Shown in pieces: positions 1 through 11,195 of a DNA stretch of 56,071 nt. The position numbers were made by a program, and so were the translations under genes. Position 1 is the first letter of the stretch; each line of letters opens with the position of its first letter. The notes under the pieces are model-generated. The model saw nothing but the letters and a program-made list of their open reading frames with translations. It had not been told where the DNA came from and searched no databases. Source of the DNA: Omphalotus guepiniiformis (lineage: Eukaryota > Basidiomycota > Agaricomycetes > Agaricales > Omphalotaceae); NCBI GenBank assembly GCA_028554645.1, contig JAQOOI010000023.1, positions 1-56,071 on the forward strand. Reading direction: 5' to 3'.

Positions 1-1210
1 TCTCTTTTCTTTTCCGAACGCACATATGAACTAAACTCAGAGATCTTCGCAGGTCTTGTTAGCGACGGATCGCGCGCCACACGCTCGGTGTCGTGGTCTC
101 GTTCGGCACCATGGTCCCGTTCAAATGCGGCACCACAAAGATCAAGACCTGGAAAATGAGACGTCCCCGGCCATGGTGAGTACGAGAACGTCCAAACCGT
201 GTGCGTAGGCTCTTCTTTAATCCCCTCGCATACAAAATTGTAGTTCCCTTGCCCATCTCCCTTCAGCTAGGGCCCATTCCGCTCCCGATGAGCGGAGCTT
301 CCACATGTACACACGTCCTTGACCACGCTCGTACTCTCAGACGCCCATTCATCCACCGACGAGACACCAAGTCCACAGAGGCACTCGAGGAACGCAATCT
401 TCTATTTACTGAAGACCCCGGCATTCGCAAGTCTCGCTAGACGCCCTGTGTACGGTTTGCGACCATTGCATTCAGTCTGGGGGCCAACGAAGCCGTTATC
501 TCCATATTCATCTGCATCCTGTTCATCCTCATCTTCACCCGATGAAGCCTTCCAGCCTCATCCCGTTCTTCTGACCCTCAGAGCCTCCCTAGGACCCGCT
601 CCCTCCTCTTCGATGACTGCAGCAGAGATGTTCTTCGACAACCGTTACAGATCGAGAAACAGAAGATAGAAGACGGCTTACCAGCTGGCGAAGAAATGGT
701 ATTATCAACAATGTAAAATCCGATGCAGATGTCGACGTTGGCACGAACCCCGTTCCCAGCGGTGATCGATGGTGCAAGTTCAAAAATTCTGGCTCAAGCT
801 CAAGGCCAAGTTTGGTTCTCAAGTTGAATTCCAAACAGCGGTCAGCGGTTCAAGTTCAAGTGGAACAGGTCGAGTCGAGTTCAAATGCGGGCTCCACGAG
901 TTCAAGTACAAAATGTGTATAATAATATCATTAATGTTAATTACTTGATGATGCTATTGAATATCGACTGCAGAAACGCGCTTGACCTCGTTCATTTGGC
1001 AAATATTATACCGTCGCCTTCACCGCCTCCACACGACCTCTTCAGCCATATTATGGTAATGGCGAGTAGCAAATTTGGGGGGCACAACTTGTACCGATTT
1101 TTACCAGCCCTGCTTGAACTTAACATAAGGATCCTAGAGGATGGATTTTTGCCAATGAGTCAACTAGCTTTACGAATAGCTCGTCGACATCCAATTGATT
1201 GTCAGCATAA
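1..1210. repeat. Left arm of a 1.2 kb inverted repeat
   Basis: This stretch matches the reverse complement of 51470-52674 almost base for base. Base 1 pairs with 52674, so the arm may continue outside the window. The homology stops near 1210, where the right arm carries a 5-base duplication beside the junction. A reading frame of 168 residues is open in the right arm but broken here by an extra T near 645 (accgttacag against accgtacag). The arm is rich in repeated gttcaag-type words around 770-910. It is not a recognisable LTR: I could not place TG...CA ends or a polypurine tract. I do not know the repeat family. Confidence 0.9.
1015..1210 (-). pseudogene. Relic of the cysteine-cluster gene family inside the left arm
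   Basis: The inner end of the repeat arm resembles the 5' exon of gene A (about 4535-4700), in the same orientation. Shared blocks include the words cgcctccacacgacc, a tttggg.ggcaca block and a ccctgcttga block, in the same order and at similar spacing. On the minus strand it reads as residues close to LAKIHP, against MAKICP in gene A, followed by a stop. It is too short and too broken to be functional. The matching piece in the right arm shows that the relic was part of the unit before the arms diverged. Confidence 0.6.
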
Positions 1211-1912
1211 ACTAGGCAGTTCATTTAAAAACTACCAACCAGGAATCAGAGGTCGTTACGAACTTGAAGGGTTGTTATGAATCGACGTTCGAACTTTGCC
1301 TTCAACTGCTTCGTTCGGGGCGCGGATCTGCCACTCAATTCGACGCATCGATTCACAATCCGACACTACATTGTCAACTCGATACTACGTTGTGAGCTCT
1401 AATTGCGAACTAGTTTCATCAGAACGCTTCAATCGACATAGTACTAGGGCAGCAAACTCAACGGCTTTTTCGAATACATGTGGCAGAAATGAGCGCCGGC
1501 ACTGAAACTCCTTGATGCCCTGGGACTTCGTTGGCCAAGCTTTTGAATCCGACCATGGTTATAACGATTGTTTGAGCCAAACCAGACAGGACTCACATTT
1601 CCTTCAAGCTGTGTAAATCTGCGTGACGGATGCCACCCCTGGAATTTTCCAACATTCCGTACCCAAGACCGCAGCTTGACCGGGTAGTTTGACAACTTCG
1701 ACACTACATCAAGTGGTCGATAACGTTGACCGACAGTCCACATAGCCATTCACGGTGCGGACTTTCACACAACACAGCTCGCATCATCTTCAGTCACCGG
1801 TAGCCCTCCGATGAACTCTCTGATGAATTGAACTTGGTTCACCCTTGTATATAGGACACAAAAACTACACAAGAAAAACTGACAAAAGGCATATGATACA
1901 AGAAAATTGCCA

Positions 1913-4681
1913 CTATTTAATACGAGACCGTTTGACATCAGGAGACGTACAGCTACTACCTTCGGAAGCTGTATGTTTTCTCATTTCATGTTGATCACGA
2001 AGACCAGGTGAATTTCCAGCTGATGAATCGTTGTCGGTACGATCAAGGGGTGCAGAGGAAACCGGAAGGAAACGGTCAACGATTCCTCCATCGAATCTAT
2101 CAAAAAGCATTGAAGCAGGGAAAGTGGGGACTTGCATAAAACCTGCCACATGTGCTGCAGGAGCAGGGGCCTTCAAATCACGAAATTGGGTTTCGATGAG
2201 CGAGAATAAAACCGTCTCGGTCAAAAAAGGAGGAGTTAGCAGTCTCAGCCCTGCAAACTGCCTCTTGAACATGCCTCAACGTCGCGTTAACCTGCCGAAC
2301 GTAGGCATTCACGGAGGAAGACAAGTCCTGAGGTGTGGGTATCAGCGGCGCGAGTTGAGCAATCCCAGATTCAACCGTCGCTCGAATGAATCGATAACAA
2401 ATGCTAGGGTTAGCTGAACGAAGCAGCAGCAACGATTCGGCGGCAGCATTCACCTCGTCACCCAGGTACTGTGACTCAGTAGTCAGATTCGCGGAGTGTC
2501 GTTGCAGCTGATCAAGCTCCTCAACCAAATGAAGTCGCTCCATTCGTTCACGCCCCCCAACAAGTCCAGAGTGTGGCAATGACCATCCTCGGCTTCCTGG
2601 AGCAACTCGATAGCTCGATCCAAAACCCCCTGAATATGAACGGCAACATCTCTAAGGTGTCGAAATCGAGCATGCAGCTCCCGAGCATTGTCAGTCATCT
2701 CGCTAACCCGTACATGGAGGTCCGCGCTATACTGTCGTTCGCCGATTAGCAGCTCATGCAATGCACCAGCAGAGAGCCCAGAATTAAGTGGAGGAATGTG
2801 ATGAATGGTGCGAATCCTTCTGGTTTTAAGCTGGGCATCGACGTCCGTGGGTTGAAGTCGTGCATTGGCAATCTCGAGGGCTCAAATACGAGATTGTGCA
2901 CTAGCCAAAGCATCCTGTAGGGCTGATACTCGAACGCAAGGGTCGTCTATGCCCTCAGTAGGGTCGGTGAACATATTGGGAGATCCAGGGCTCATAGGGG
3001 TAGCTGCTGTTGTGGAAGAACCAGCAACTATCGAGAATTCCTATCGTTTATGAGTGGCCGTCAAAAACAGTGAACCAGTTCGCCTACCTGGTGAGATTGG
3101 CCAGAGGGAACTAACTTCTCAAACCGAGCCATCCCAGAAACCACTGCTTGGGTGACTCTGCCACCACCGAACTCTGCACGAATTATATGACGATTCATCT
3201 GATCTGCTATTCCACGCTGCTCCGTGATGTGAGCACCAATGGGGTTTGATTCATCTCCAGGAAGGTCGTTTGGGCCTAGGACCGGGGAAGGGTCACTAGC
3301 GGTAGAATCTTTAGCAGGGGAAGCAGGCGTCGACAAAAGACCAACTTCCCTGTCATTCGAGCCTAAGACCCGGGGAGGGTCAGTAGCAATCGAATCTTGA
3401 GCAGGGGAAATAGGCGTATATAACAGACCAGGGTCCCCAGGAAAATTGTTCGGGCCTAGGACCCGGGAGGGTTCGGTAGCAGTCGAATCTTTAGCAGGGG
3501 AAGCGGGCGTCGATAGCAGACGAGCGTTGCCCGGTAAGTCGTTTGAGCTTAGATGGCCAGCAGTCGAATCGTTAGCAGGCGTCAATAACAGACCAGGATA
3601 TCCAAGAGCTGTGGCATCCGGAACAGGGGGTTGATCAAAAACTCCGGGCTCAGCCAAAGCTCCTTGAGGGGCGGGCGAAGAAGTCGTTGGTATCGGTTGG
3701 ATCACTCCGGGCTCAGCCACACCCTCTTGAGGACCTGACAAAGACGTTGGTATCGGTTGGATTATATGGGGGCTCGGAATCGGGTCTGGCATAGGACTGG
3801 GAGAAACAGAAGGCGTCATTGGAACGCGGGGTACAACGAATGGGCGGGAGATTGTCGAAATCGACCGATGAACTGGGGGTTGGCAATTTATTTAACTCCT
3901 CCATGGGATGTCCAGCAGGATTTTCTGACAGCTCAGATCTTGAACCACTCGATTGGCCAATCACTTCAACGGAACGGCTATCTGTTCCAGCAGCTGCCGA
4001 AGCAAGCTCGACCAACCGTTGCAATTCGTCTCTACAGGTCGGTTGAGAAAGTCGTCGTGCTAACGGGTGACTTGTCAAGGATGCTGCATAGAGTGCATCC
4101 ATTTGCTCAGCATTCACCTGCAAGAATAGATTGATATAGAGACGCGTAATATCTGCATGCCGACGCTAGGAGAATTATGAGATATCAAAGCGTCTCAGCG
4201 CGCGAAACAGCTGCCACAAAACTCACCACAAGCGTTTTCCGCAACTCTTCAGCGGAACACCCTGTCAAATACATCACACGGAGTAATCGAAAGACATCCG
4301 TATGCGAGCAGCGACGTCCGATGTCCAGGCAATGCGTACATCCGGTCTTCGGCGAGAATGCGAGTTTGCAGCCTGTGTGACCGCGGCATAAGATGCAAGG
4401 AGGCTATGTTCAACTAGTCAATACACGAAATGGGTACACAGGAATGAAATTGACAAACTAGGTATGATAGCACTCGGGCAACAAAGTCCAGGCTCGATTC
4501 GAGAGGCTCCTTAAGCGAAAACACCGCCTTCAACGCCTCCACACGACCCTCTTCGGTCTTTCCCTGAAAGTGGCGGGTGGTAAGTTTGGGAGGCACATAC
4601 ACCGATTTGGCCAACCCTGCTTGAGGACGCGAGGATGCTGAAGGACAGATCTTCGCCATGGGCACAAACTGGGCACAATTT
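1913..4681 (-). pseudogene. Gene A: cysteine-cluster / coiled-coil protein, decayed
   Basis: This is a multi-exon gene on the minus strand, paralogous to gene B (7774-10146) with the same exon order. The exon at about 4510-4665 is joined by an intron of about 54 bases to an exon (about 4240-4400) with six cysteines spaced C-x2-C-x5-C-x9-C-x2-C-x6-C. This is close to the fungal Zn2Cys6 spacing, but the first loop is one residue short. A further intron leads to an exon beginning VNAEQMDALY (about 4123), then a Pro/Ser-rich repeat region, then a coiled coil and a tail ending VKRSRIK. Damage includes an in-frame TGA at about 2883 after AQSRI and reading-frame changes near 3850, 2560 and 2240. By analogy a DNA-binding role is possible, but I do not recognise the family and the copy looks non-functional. 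Confidence 0.6.
3250..3605 (-). repeat. Intragenic minisatellite in gene A
   Basis: Read on the minus strand, this part of gene A encodes three clear units and one degenerate unit of about 28-30 codons. Their core is GLLSTPASPAKDSTA followed by VLGPND. The units differ by a few substitutions, so the array is not very recent. Gene B has only a non-repetitive Ser/Pro-rich segment at the corresponding place. Confidence 0.75.
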
Positions 4682-5014
4682 CAAAAGCGATGACATCCCA
4701 CGTGGTGCACAATGCAAACGAAGGCCAATCAAACTTAAGAGTTGTATAGAAGGATAACCGCCTGCCTTTGGTCAAGATGGATGCCTTTGTGAGCTTGTTC
4801 CTTCTGCAATCTTCACCTGTTCTGATAATGCATTCGATAGGCTGACTTACGATGGATTGAAGCTCAACAAGTATATTCTCTTATACACGAAACTCAACTC
4901 CTTTGTTTACCACCGTTTGATATCTAGGCCAGTTACACGGACCAAGAGTTAATCAACGTGACTTTTTGTTTCACTATCATTCTCAACGCCCTTCTCACTC
5001 CACTCTTCATATAG

Positions 5015-6336
5015 AAGATTGGCCGGACTATACTTCAAAATGCCTTCAAAGTCGATGAGATCAAAGATATTGCCAACGTAGCACCTGTTTCATGGGATCG
5101 GCTAGCTTTGTTCGATGAAGACCAACAAGTTTTCCACCCTTACTATTCCGAAATTTGTCTTGACACCTCACCTGCCACTGCTATTGCCATGAGAGACTGT
5201 GCATGGAATCGTGCGGTCGTCAAAACACTGGAGGATAGGGCAACCGCCATCATCGGACAGTCCGAAGTTCTCTCAAGCCGTCTTTCTGGAGACCAAATTG
5301 TAGATTGGACCGCCTTGTTCAAGTCTCGGTTTTATGATATCTTCCTAGATATTCAGACTTCCCAACAGTCTGACCCCCCGCAGGTGCAGGCGCAGGCGGC
5401 GAAATACGATCAAAGGAAAGAGCGCAACAAGAAGCGACGCGAAAAGGCACACGTACGTTTCTCCGTGCACGTCGTATTTCTTCCAACAAATGCCATCCAT
5501 CTCCGCAGAAATATTCAACCCGCTGCAACGTATGTATCACCGTGACTGGGCGTCTTCGGAATGGCGGCGATGAAGGGCGTCTCCAGTATTGGATGCAAAT
5601 GCTAGACGCAATAGAGATGTTGGGTATTGAAGGAATGTCGGATGAAGAAACAACCCATGAAGGCCAGGAGGTCGTCAAGGTCGTCAAAGATCTGGCGTTT
5701 AGACACCCCGATTTCAGATGTCTTCTTCAGGAAGTGGACTCTACTCCAAGTAAACTGAAAGGTTATTCTCACCGGGGTGGAAGACCGCGGCTCCGCAGAG
5801 TCTTTAGCAACCAGATTGTTGACGTGACACCACCCAAAAATCTCCCTTCAGCATTCTATCGACCCTCGTATCTAGAGCGTATGAAGAAAGGTCTAGTCCC
5901 TTGGGTACCTATCAACAAAGACAAGAATATCTCTATTCCGAAGCTGGATTCTCCTGCTCAAATGATAGGTATGCCCCTCTAGGTCCCTCATTTCAACCGG
6001 CCCGGCTAACCTCTTCTGCAAGAATCTGACCCAAAGCTACAAGGCGCTATCAACCAAGGCAAGAATATCTATGTTCCGAAGCTGGATTCCCCCGCTCAAG
6101 TGATAGGTAGGTCCCTCATTTCAAGGCCATGGGACCGGCCCGACTAACCTTTTCTGCAAGAATCTGACCCAAAATTACAAGACGCTGGCCCTCCTGTGTC
6201 AAGTCGACGGATGGAGCGTGGCGCCCCCCTCTGCACCCGACAGGGATTCTGGAGTTTTGTCAAATGTTTGCTTAAGTGCGCCGCCGTAGCAGGCTTTCTT
6301 TGGACGTCCTTATCATTTATCTGTTGGTTATTTTAA
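5015..6336 (+). CDS. Basidiomycete protein of unknown function, with C-terminal membrane helix and duplicated exon
   Basis: Predicted exons are 5015-5452, 5509-5968, 6023-6106 and 6161-6336, encoding at least 385 residues. The 5' end is uncertain: the first exon appears to follow an acceptor at 5011-5014, and no start codon is convincing upstream. The segment around IEMLGIEGMSDEE, the R-HPDFR motif and the GRPRLRR motif match the C-terminal domain of the 32.9-38.0 kb gene (GSDGMSDEEDG, RHPSFRR, GRPPLKR). I regard this as a 5'-truncated paralogue of that domain. The exon encoding NIYVPKLDSPAQVI is a tandem copy of the end of the previous exon. The last exon ends in a hydrophobic stretch (about 26 residues, up to FICWLF) that looks like a tail anchor, which the other copy lacks. 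Function unknown. Confidence 0.6.
5911..6186 (+). repeat. Tandem exon-intron duplication, period 138 bases
   Basis: Two head-to-tail copies each contain coding sequence for KNI.(I/V)PKLDSPAQ(M/V)I, a phase-1 donor, a 54-base intron ending ctgcaag, and the start of the next exon (ESDPKLQ). Both introns are 54 bases long and remain clearly alignable. The duplication keeps the reading frame open because its introns share the same phase. Confidence 0.85.
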
Positions 6337-7773
6337 GTGGGTTGGCCAGCAACGAGACGCTCTGTTTAGTACACTATCAACCTCGCGTTGCCGGGCCGAA
6401 TCGGAATAACACACTCTTGACACACTCTGCTTTAAGTTATTTCTACTAGCTACTACTAGTCCTTGAATCCTCTGTTCATCCTTCGCCACCCTCGACATGT
6501 CGAAGAGTACTCAGTGCAGCTGAAGGAGCCACGCAATGTCGACGCAATAAGTATAGGTTGTCTGTGGTTGGAACATGAGGCTTACGAACTGCGGCAGAGT
6601 GTCTTCTACCTTGGTGAAAGCTACCTCGATATCCCCGTCTATGATAGACGGTTGGATACCAGCAACGGACAGGTCACACACCTACGTCATGACCTGCAAT
6701 TACTCTTATTACAAACGTTTGGCACCGACCACGCAATGGGAAAACTTTCTTATATCAGTTCCACAAGTGCTACTGGAGAGCGGATGTTGCATATTCATTC
6801 GAGGACTCCGGAACAGACTGAGAGATGTATCCGAAATTCTGGAAAACCATCACTTTGCGGCCTCTATCATAGGTAAAATAAATGCTTTGCTCGCAGGTTC
6901 CTCATTTTGGATAATCACGGACGAGGGACTTCTTCCTCATGGCTACAAATACACAACGTAGAAACTTGGTCTCCTCTCATATGTAAAGGAATCAATATTT
7001 CCCTATCATTTTGTATATTAACTTTACTCATATTAATATCACTGTTTAAATCCAGATCCCGATCCCGATTGAAATAATCTACCTACATCTAACTTTATTT
7101 TGAAATTTATTTTTTGATCCTTGCGCACCGCCAACAAACCGTCTCGCTAGCACGAATCTATATCTGATTGACGAAGAGGTGTGATCGTGCGCAAGTGAAA
7201 AATGACCATGGCCATAAGTGGGGACTTATGAGGCTAGAGAAACATCTTCACTCCAGACATTTAATTGACACACTCTGGGAACTTCGCCAATATTGAACGG
7301 AACCCCAAACTTTACAATGCTCACCGAAGGTTTTTGCAGCATGATCAACTGCCAATATCATGAAATTCGAAGCTCCCTACGATCGCTTGAACTTGAAACG
7401 TCGACTCAAACTTCCTTTGTTGAAGACACCCTCTTGGAAATCCAGGGGCCTCTCTGTCGACTGGAGATCTCACTCGTCGACCCCTACGTTGACTGGGACT
7501 TTACATGCTCGACTGGAAACCTCCTGTATCGACTGCAACTGCATATCGGAAACCAAGTGTATTGTTAGCGTAAAATACAACAAGATGTGAATAGGGCTGA
7601 CGTAGACTAACATCACTTTGTAAACACTGACAGAAACAAATTCAATGCTCGCACACGGCAATTTTTCCGTAATAGAACGACAATAGAACAATAGTGAACT
7701 AAGAAGTGCGTGCCCTTTTTTTCCCCTCCAACCTCCTCAGCTTCCGCTTCAACCGTGGCATCACAACGGCGCT
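6337..7773. other. Stretch without a supported gene
   Basis: There is an open frame at 6463-6961 in two registers, but I recognise no family and no consistent exon structure. A block of about 30 bases at 6757-6789 (tcagttccacaagtgctact and the next ten bases) recurs at 11092-11123. The part from 6980 to 7130 is AT-rich. I see no clear promoter or terminator. Confidence 0.4.
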
Positions 7774-10146
7774 TTAAAGATGGACCCATGGAAAAACCTC
7801 AACACTGCTCAATTTCTTCCTCGAACCGTCACCGAAAGCTGAGGAAGCGCCGCTGGTGGCATCGGTCGGCATAGTGTGGTCGACAACTTCTGAACTAGTT
7901 GGGCGGCGGTTCAGGAGGAATACCACCGTCGAATGGACCAAACAGCATGGAAGGGGCGTGGGATGGGAGCTGCACAAACCCCGGCGATGTGAACAAGTGG
8001 TGCAGGGTACGGCAGTGCTGCTGCGAAAAGGGAGTTGTCTAGCGGGGAAAAACAATTCTTTTTGGCCGAAAATCGATGAGCACGCAGTCTCAACACGCTG
8101 AACTGCATCTTGCACGAAAGTTAGCGTAGCATTTACTTGACGGACGTAGGATGCAGTGTCAGAAACCGGGCGAAAGCAGAGGGTGTAAGCGCTGCTAGAC
8201 GACTCAGACCAGAATCCAATGTCGCTTGAATAAATCGAAAGCACAGATCAGGGTTAGCGGAACGAAGTTGGATTAATGAAGAATTTAAGGCTGTGATCGT
8301 GTTAGTCTGGCTCTGCACCAACCCACTGACACGGTCTCCATGGTTCCTTAAAACTTGATTTTCCTCCAGTAGCCGAGCCCGCTCAGACGCCCCCTCTCCA
8401 ACAAGTCGAGCATTTCACTGTGCCGGTCTCGGACAGTCTGTAGGAAGCTGAATGTCCCAGCCAGTTGCCGCTGGTTTGTAGGCAGCCACAACCTTGGAGA
8501 TGGTCGAATCGCATCCCTAATTCGCGTGCATTCTGCGTACATTCTGTCAATGCAACCTGCAAATCAGAGGAGCGCTGCCGCTCTCGGTTCAACAATTCTT
8601 GAAGAGCAGATACTGGCATGTTGGGGCTAATGGGCACTCTCAATGAGAATGCACGAACTCGGTCAGATTGTAGTGGAGCATCAAGGTCAACAGGCTGTTG
8701 CCGTATAAAGTGCTGAGTTTCCAACGAATGAATTCTTCTCGCCTGGGCCTGAGCGAGGACGTCGCGAAGCATCGATATTCGAGTTGGCTCATCCAGGCCC
8801 AGCCCCTCGGTAGGATCAATCAACACAGCGGGAGAGGAAGGCGATTTGGGGGGTCGCAGACGTTGCCACAGTCGACGCAACGGCCTGTTTCCCAAGTTTG
8901 CTACATCCTCTTTGAGATTGAAATGGGGGGGGAAACTAAACTGACTGGCTCACTTACTTGATGGCTCCTATCACCATGCACAGATCGTCTAAACGGAGAC
9001 GCTGCCAATTCGAAAGATTGCTGGGCCTGGTGGCTTGCAGCCGTAGTACGCACCATATCTGAGTAGCGTTCACAAGAAATTCTCGAAGCTGTGAAATCTG
9101 AGCGTCAGCGTCCAGGTGAGGCGCCCTATCGTTGTTTGTCTTCTCTTGATTGACAGTTCCAACCTGTAATCGACCACTATCATTAATTTGCATGGAAGAT
9201 GGTGTCTCCAACAGCGATCCGGCATCCGCGAGCGACAGAGAAAAATTTGGACTTGGTTTAGAAGAAGAGGAGTCGTCTTCAGAAGGTGAGCCAACAGACT
9301 GGTCTGGTTTGGGAAGAGGCTTCAACCGACATGGTGAACCACAGACTCCTGGTCTTCAACATTCAAAGGGGAAGGGGATGGATGGAATAACGGGTTTGGG
9401 GAACGACTGCCACTAGGGCCAATTCTAGTTTCGGTTAAATTGCTACCGCGCGTTGTCAAAGCGTGGGGTGCAGGGGTCGGAAGGTTGGCAAGGTCGCCAC
9501 GACAGATGGGCAAATCCCTTAATTCAGCATCCGGAGGACGAGCCTGCAGCGATAGGTGGTACAATGCATCCATTTGGTCCGCATCAACCTGAGCAAAAGG
9601 CTCGAAAAACACAGTGCGTGATTTCCTTGCGACGAGACTGCGGCGCTTTAGGTCGAGAAGAACGGCTTGCAGACAGACACTTACACAGAAAGTGGATTGC
9701 AGCTCCGTTGCAGAAGACCCTGATACGTGAATCGCCCGAAGCATTCGAAATACATCGGTGTGAGAACATCGTCGACCCATATCCCTGCAGTGAATGCACC
9801 CAGTTCGTGGATAGTGTTCGAGCCGAGCCGGCATTGATTTTGTGCACCACACGGGACGCAGGCTGGCTGAAGGGCATTAACAAAGGAGGCGCACACCTGG
9901 TGAATTGGGTGAAGCTTACTAAATAGTTCAGGATTCGATTAGTAAAATCCAAATTTGACTCCAGAGGCTCTTTGAGGGAGGGAAAATTTGCTTAAGAGCG
10001 CTGACCCGACCGTCCTCCGTCGAGCCATCAAAGGAACGGGGAAAACAGCCATGCCGGTAGGCTTCGACTGCAGGCCCTGCAGATGAAGCGGAAGGGGCAT
10101 GGAGATACACGAAGGTGCTGCGAACTCCGTTATCCATCGACGGCAA
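7774..10146 (-). pseudogene. Gene B: paralogue of gene A, decayed
   Basis: It has the same layout as gene A. An exon encodes STEDGRVSALK (about 10000), an intron of about 53 bases follows, and then comes the cysteine-cluster exon. That exon holds C-x2-C-x5-C in one frame and TGCIHCRDMGRRC in another. The two halves are 38 bases apart cysteine to cysteine, against 33 in gene A, so the cluster is split by a frameshift. A second frameshift lies just upstream, between ALKQIF and SLKEPLES-type sequence. Next come VDADQMDALY (as VNAEQMDALY in A), a Ser/Pro segment, a coiled coil (DVLAQAQARR and NARELGMRFDHL), the conserved LRSANPDLCFRFIQ block near 8240, and a degraded tail. Almost certainly not functional as it stands. 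Confidence 0.6.
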
Positions 10147-10150
10147 CCCT

Positions 10151-11129
10151 TTAGACAGCGCCAGGGCGTGTGGATATACTATCTGAAGCCAGAGACGGAG
10201 TCCTGAGCGTCAAGACCTTGTTAGACTCCATGCTCGAGGGTAGACCTGGGGACGAAACGGGCCTGCTCATCGGCTTCTGGCCGGATGAGCTGCGTGCGAT
10301 CCCCCCAATATCCGCGTCCAATTGTGCCTTGTATGAAGGGGGGCTCTGCGTTTCAGCTCTGACCTTACCCTCTAAACGGCTGGAATGTAGTCTCTTTGGT
10401 CTACTTTTTGCATTGTCTGGCAAGGAGTCAACGTTTTCGTCGTCCACTTCATGTGCGCCATCCTCATCCTCCACTTTCTGCACTCCAGTATCAGAAAAAC
10501 GGCCTGAAGAGGCAGTCAATCTACACACCAGTATTGATATATATTGCCTTCTCCACCCAGACTGTCTCTCGCTTAACACCGAAGCCCCTCCAATCTTGGA
10601 GTGTTCGACGAAGAGGGGTTCAATGGCAACAGGTTCACAGATATTATTTTGTGGTGAGGCACACGCATTCCGCCTATTAGACGAATGACATCTGCCCCAG
10701 TCGACACTGGTGCCAGCGGTGCGCCTGATATCGGTCATCTTGACCCTCCCAAGCATTACAAGAACAAGGGGACGAACGCTAGGGATTTTAAACGATGAAG
10801 ACGGGCTTGACGTCAGCCAAGATTCATACGAAAGGTCTAAAATCCGCTCCAGAAGGAATGCGTGTGCATCGGGAAGCAAGATTTTACGGGTCTGCCACTG
10901 CTTGGGCACGATAGGCGTCGACGTGGAGTTTGGTCAAGAGACGAAGGCGCGAAATCCGGTGCAAGTGCTCAAGATCGTTTTCCCCATCGAGACGGGGCAG
11001 TTGCTCAAGATCCTTCGTCACTCGCTGGTAAAAATCGGTTATTTCGTCCACCAATGCAATTGCTTCCGGGTCTTTTATTAGATTTGCGTCGTCAGTTCCA
11101 CAAGTGCTACTGGAGAGCGGAGGGGGCAT
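10151..11129 (-). pseudogene. Unknown protein gene with one frameshift
   Basis: An ATG at 11127-11129 opens a frame (MPPPLSSSTCGTDD, then an acidic helical segment with VDEITDFYQRVTKDLEQL). This ends at a stop near 10884. A 1-base shift continues as KILLPDAHAFLLERILDL and runs open to 10151 with charged, low-complexity sequence. I see no intron that would bridge the two frames, so I call a single-base frameshift. The gene lies directly upstream of gene B on the same strand and could be its 5' part, but gene A shows no obvious counterpart. Family not recognised. Confidence 0.4.
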
Positions 11130-11171
11130 GGTGGGAGAGGGCGAATGGGGCTGGAGCACAGCCACTCTGCT

Positions 11172-11195
11172 AGAGATAGATAGATAGATAGATAC
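11172..11195. repeat. GATA microsatellite
   Basis: About five tandem gata units lie just upstream of the frameshifted gene at 10.2-11.1 kb. Confidence 0.9.

Noticed and set aside
1..1210. LTR of a retrotransposon
   Set aside because: The two copies are inverted rather than direct, and no TG...CA ends, primer-binding site or polypurine tract was seen.
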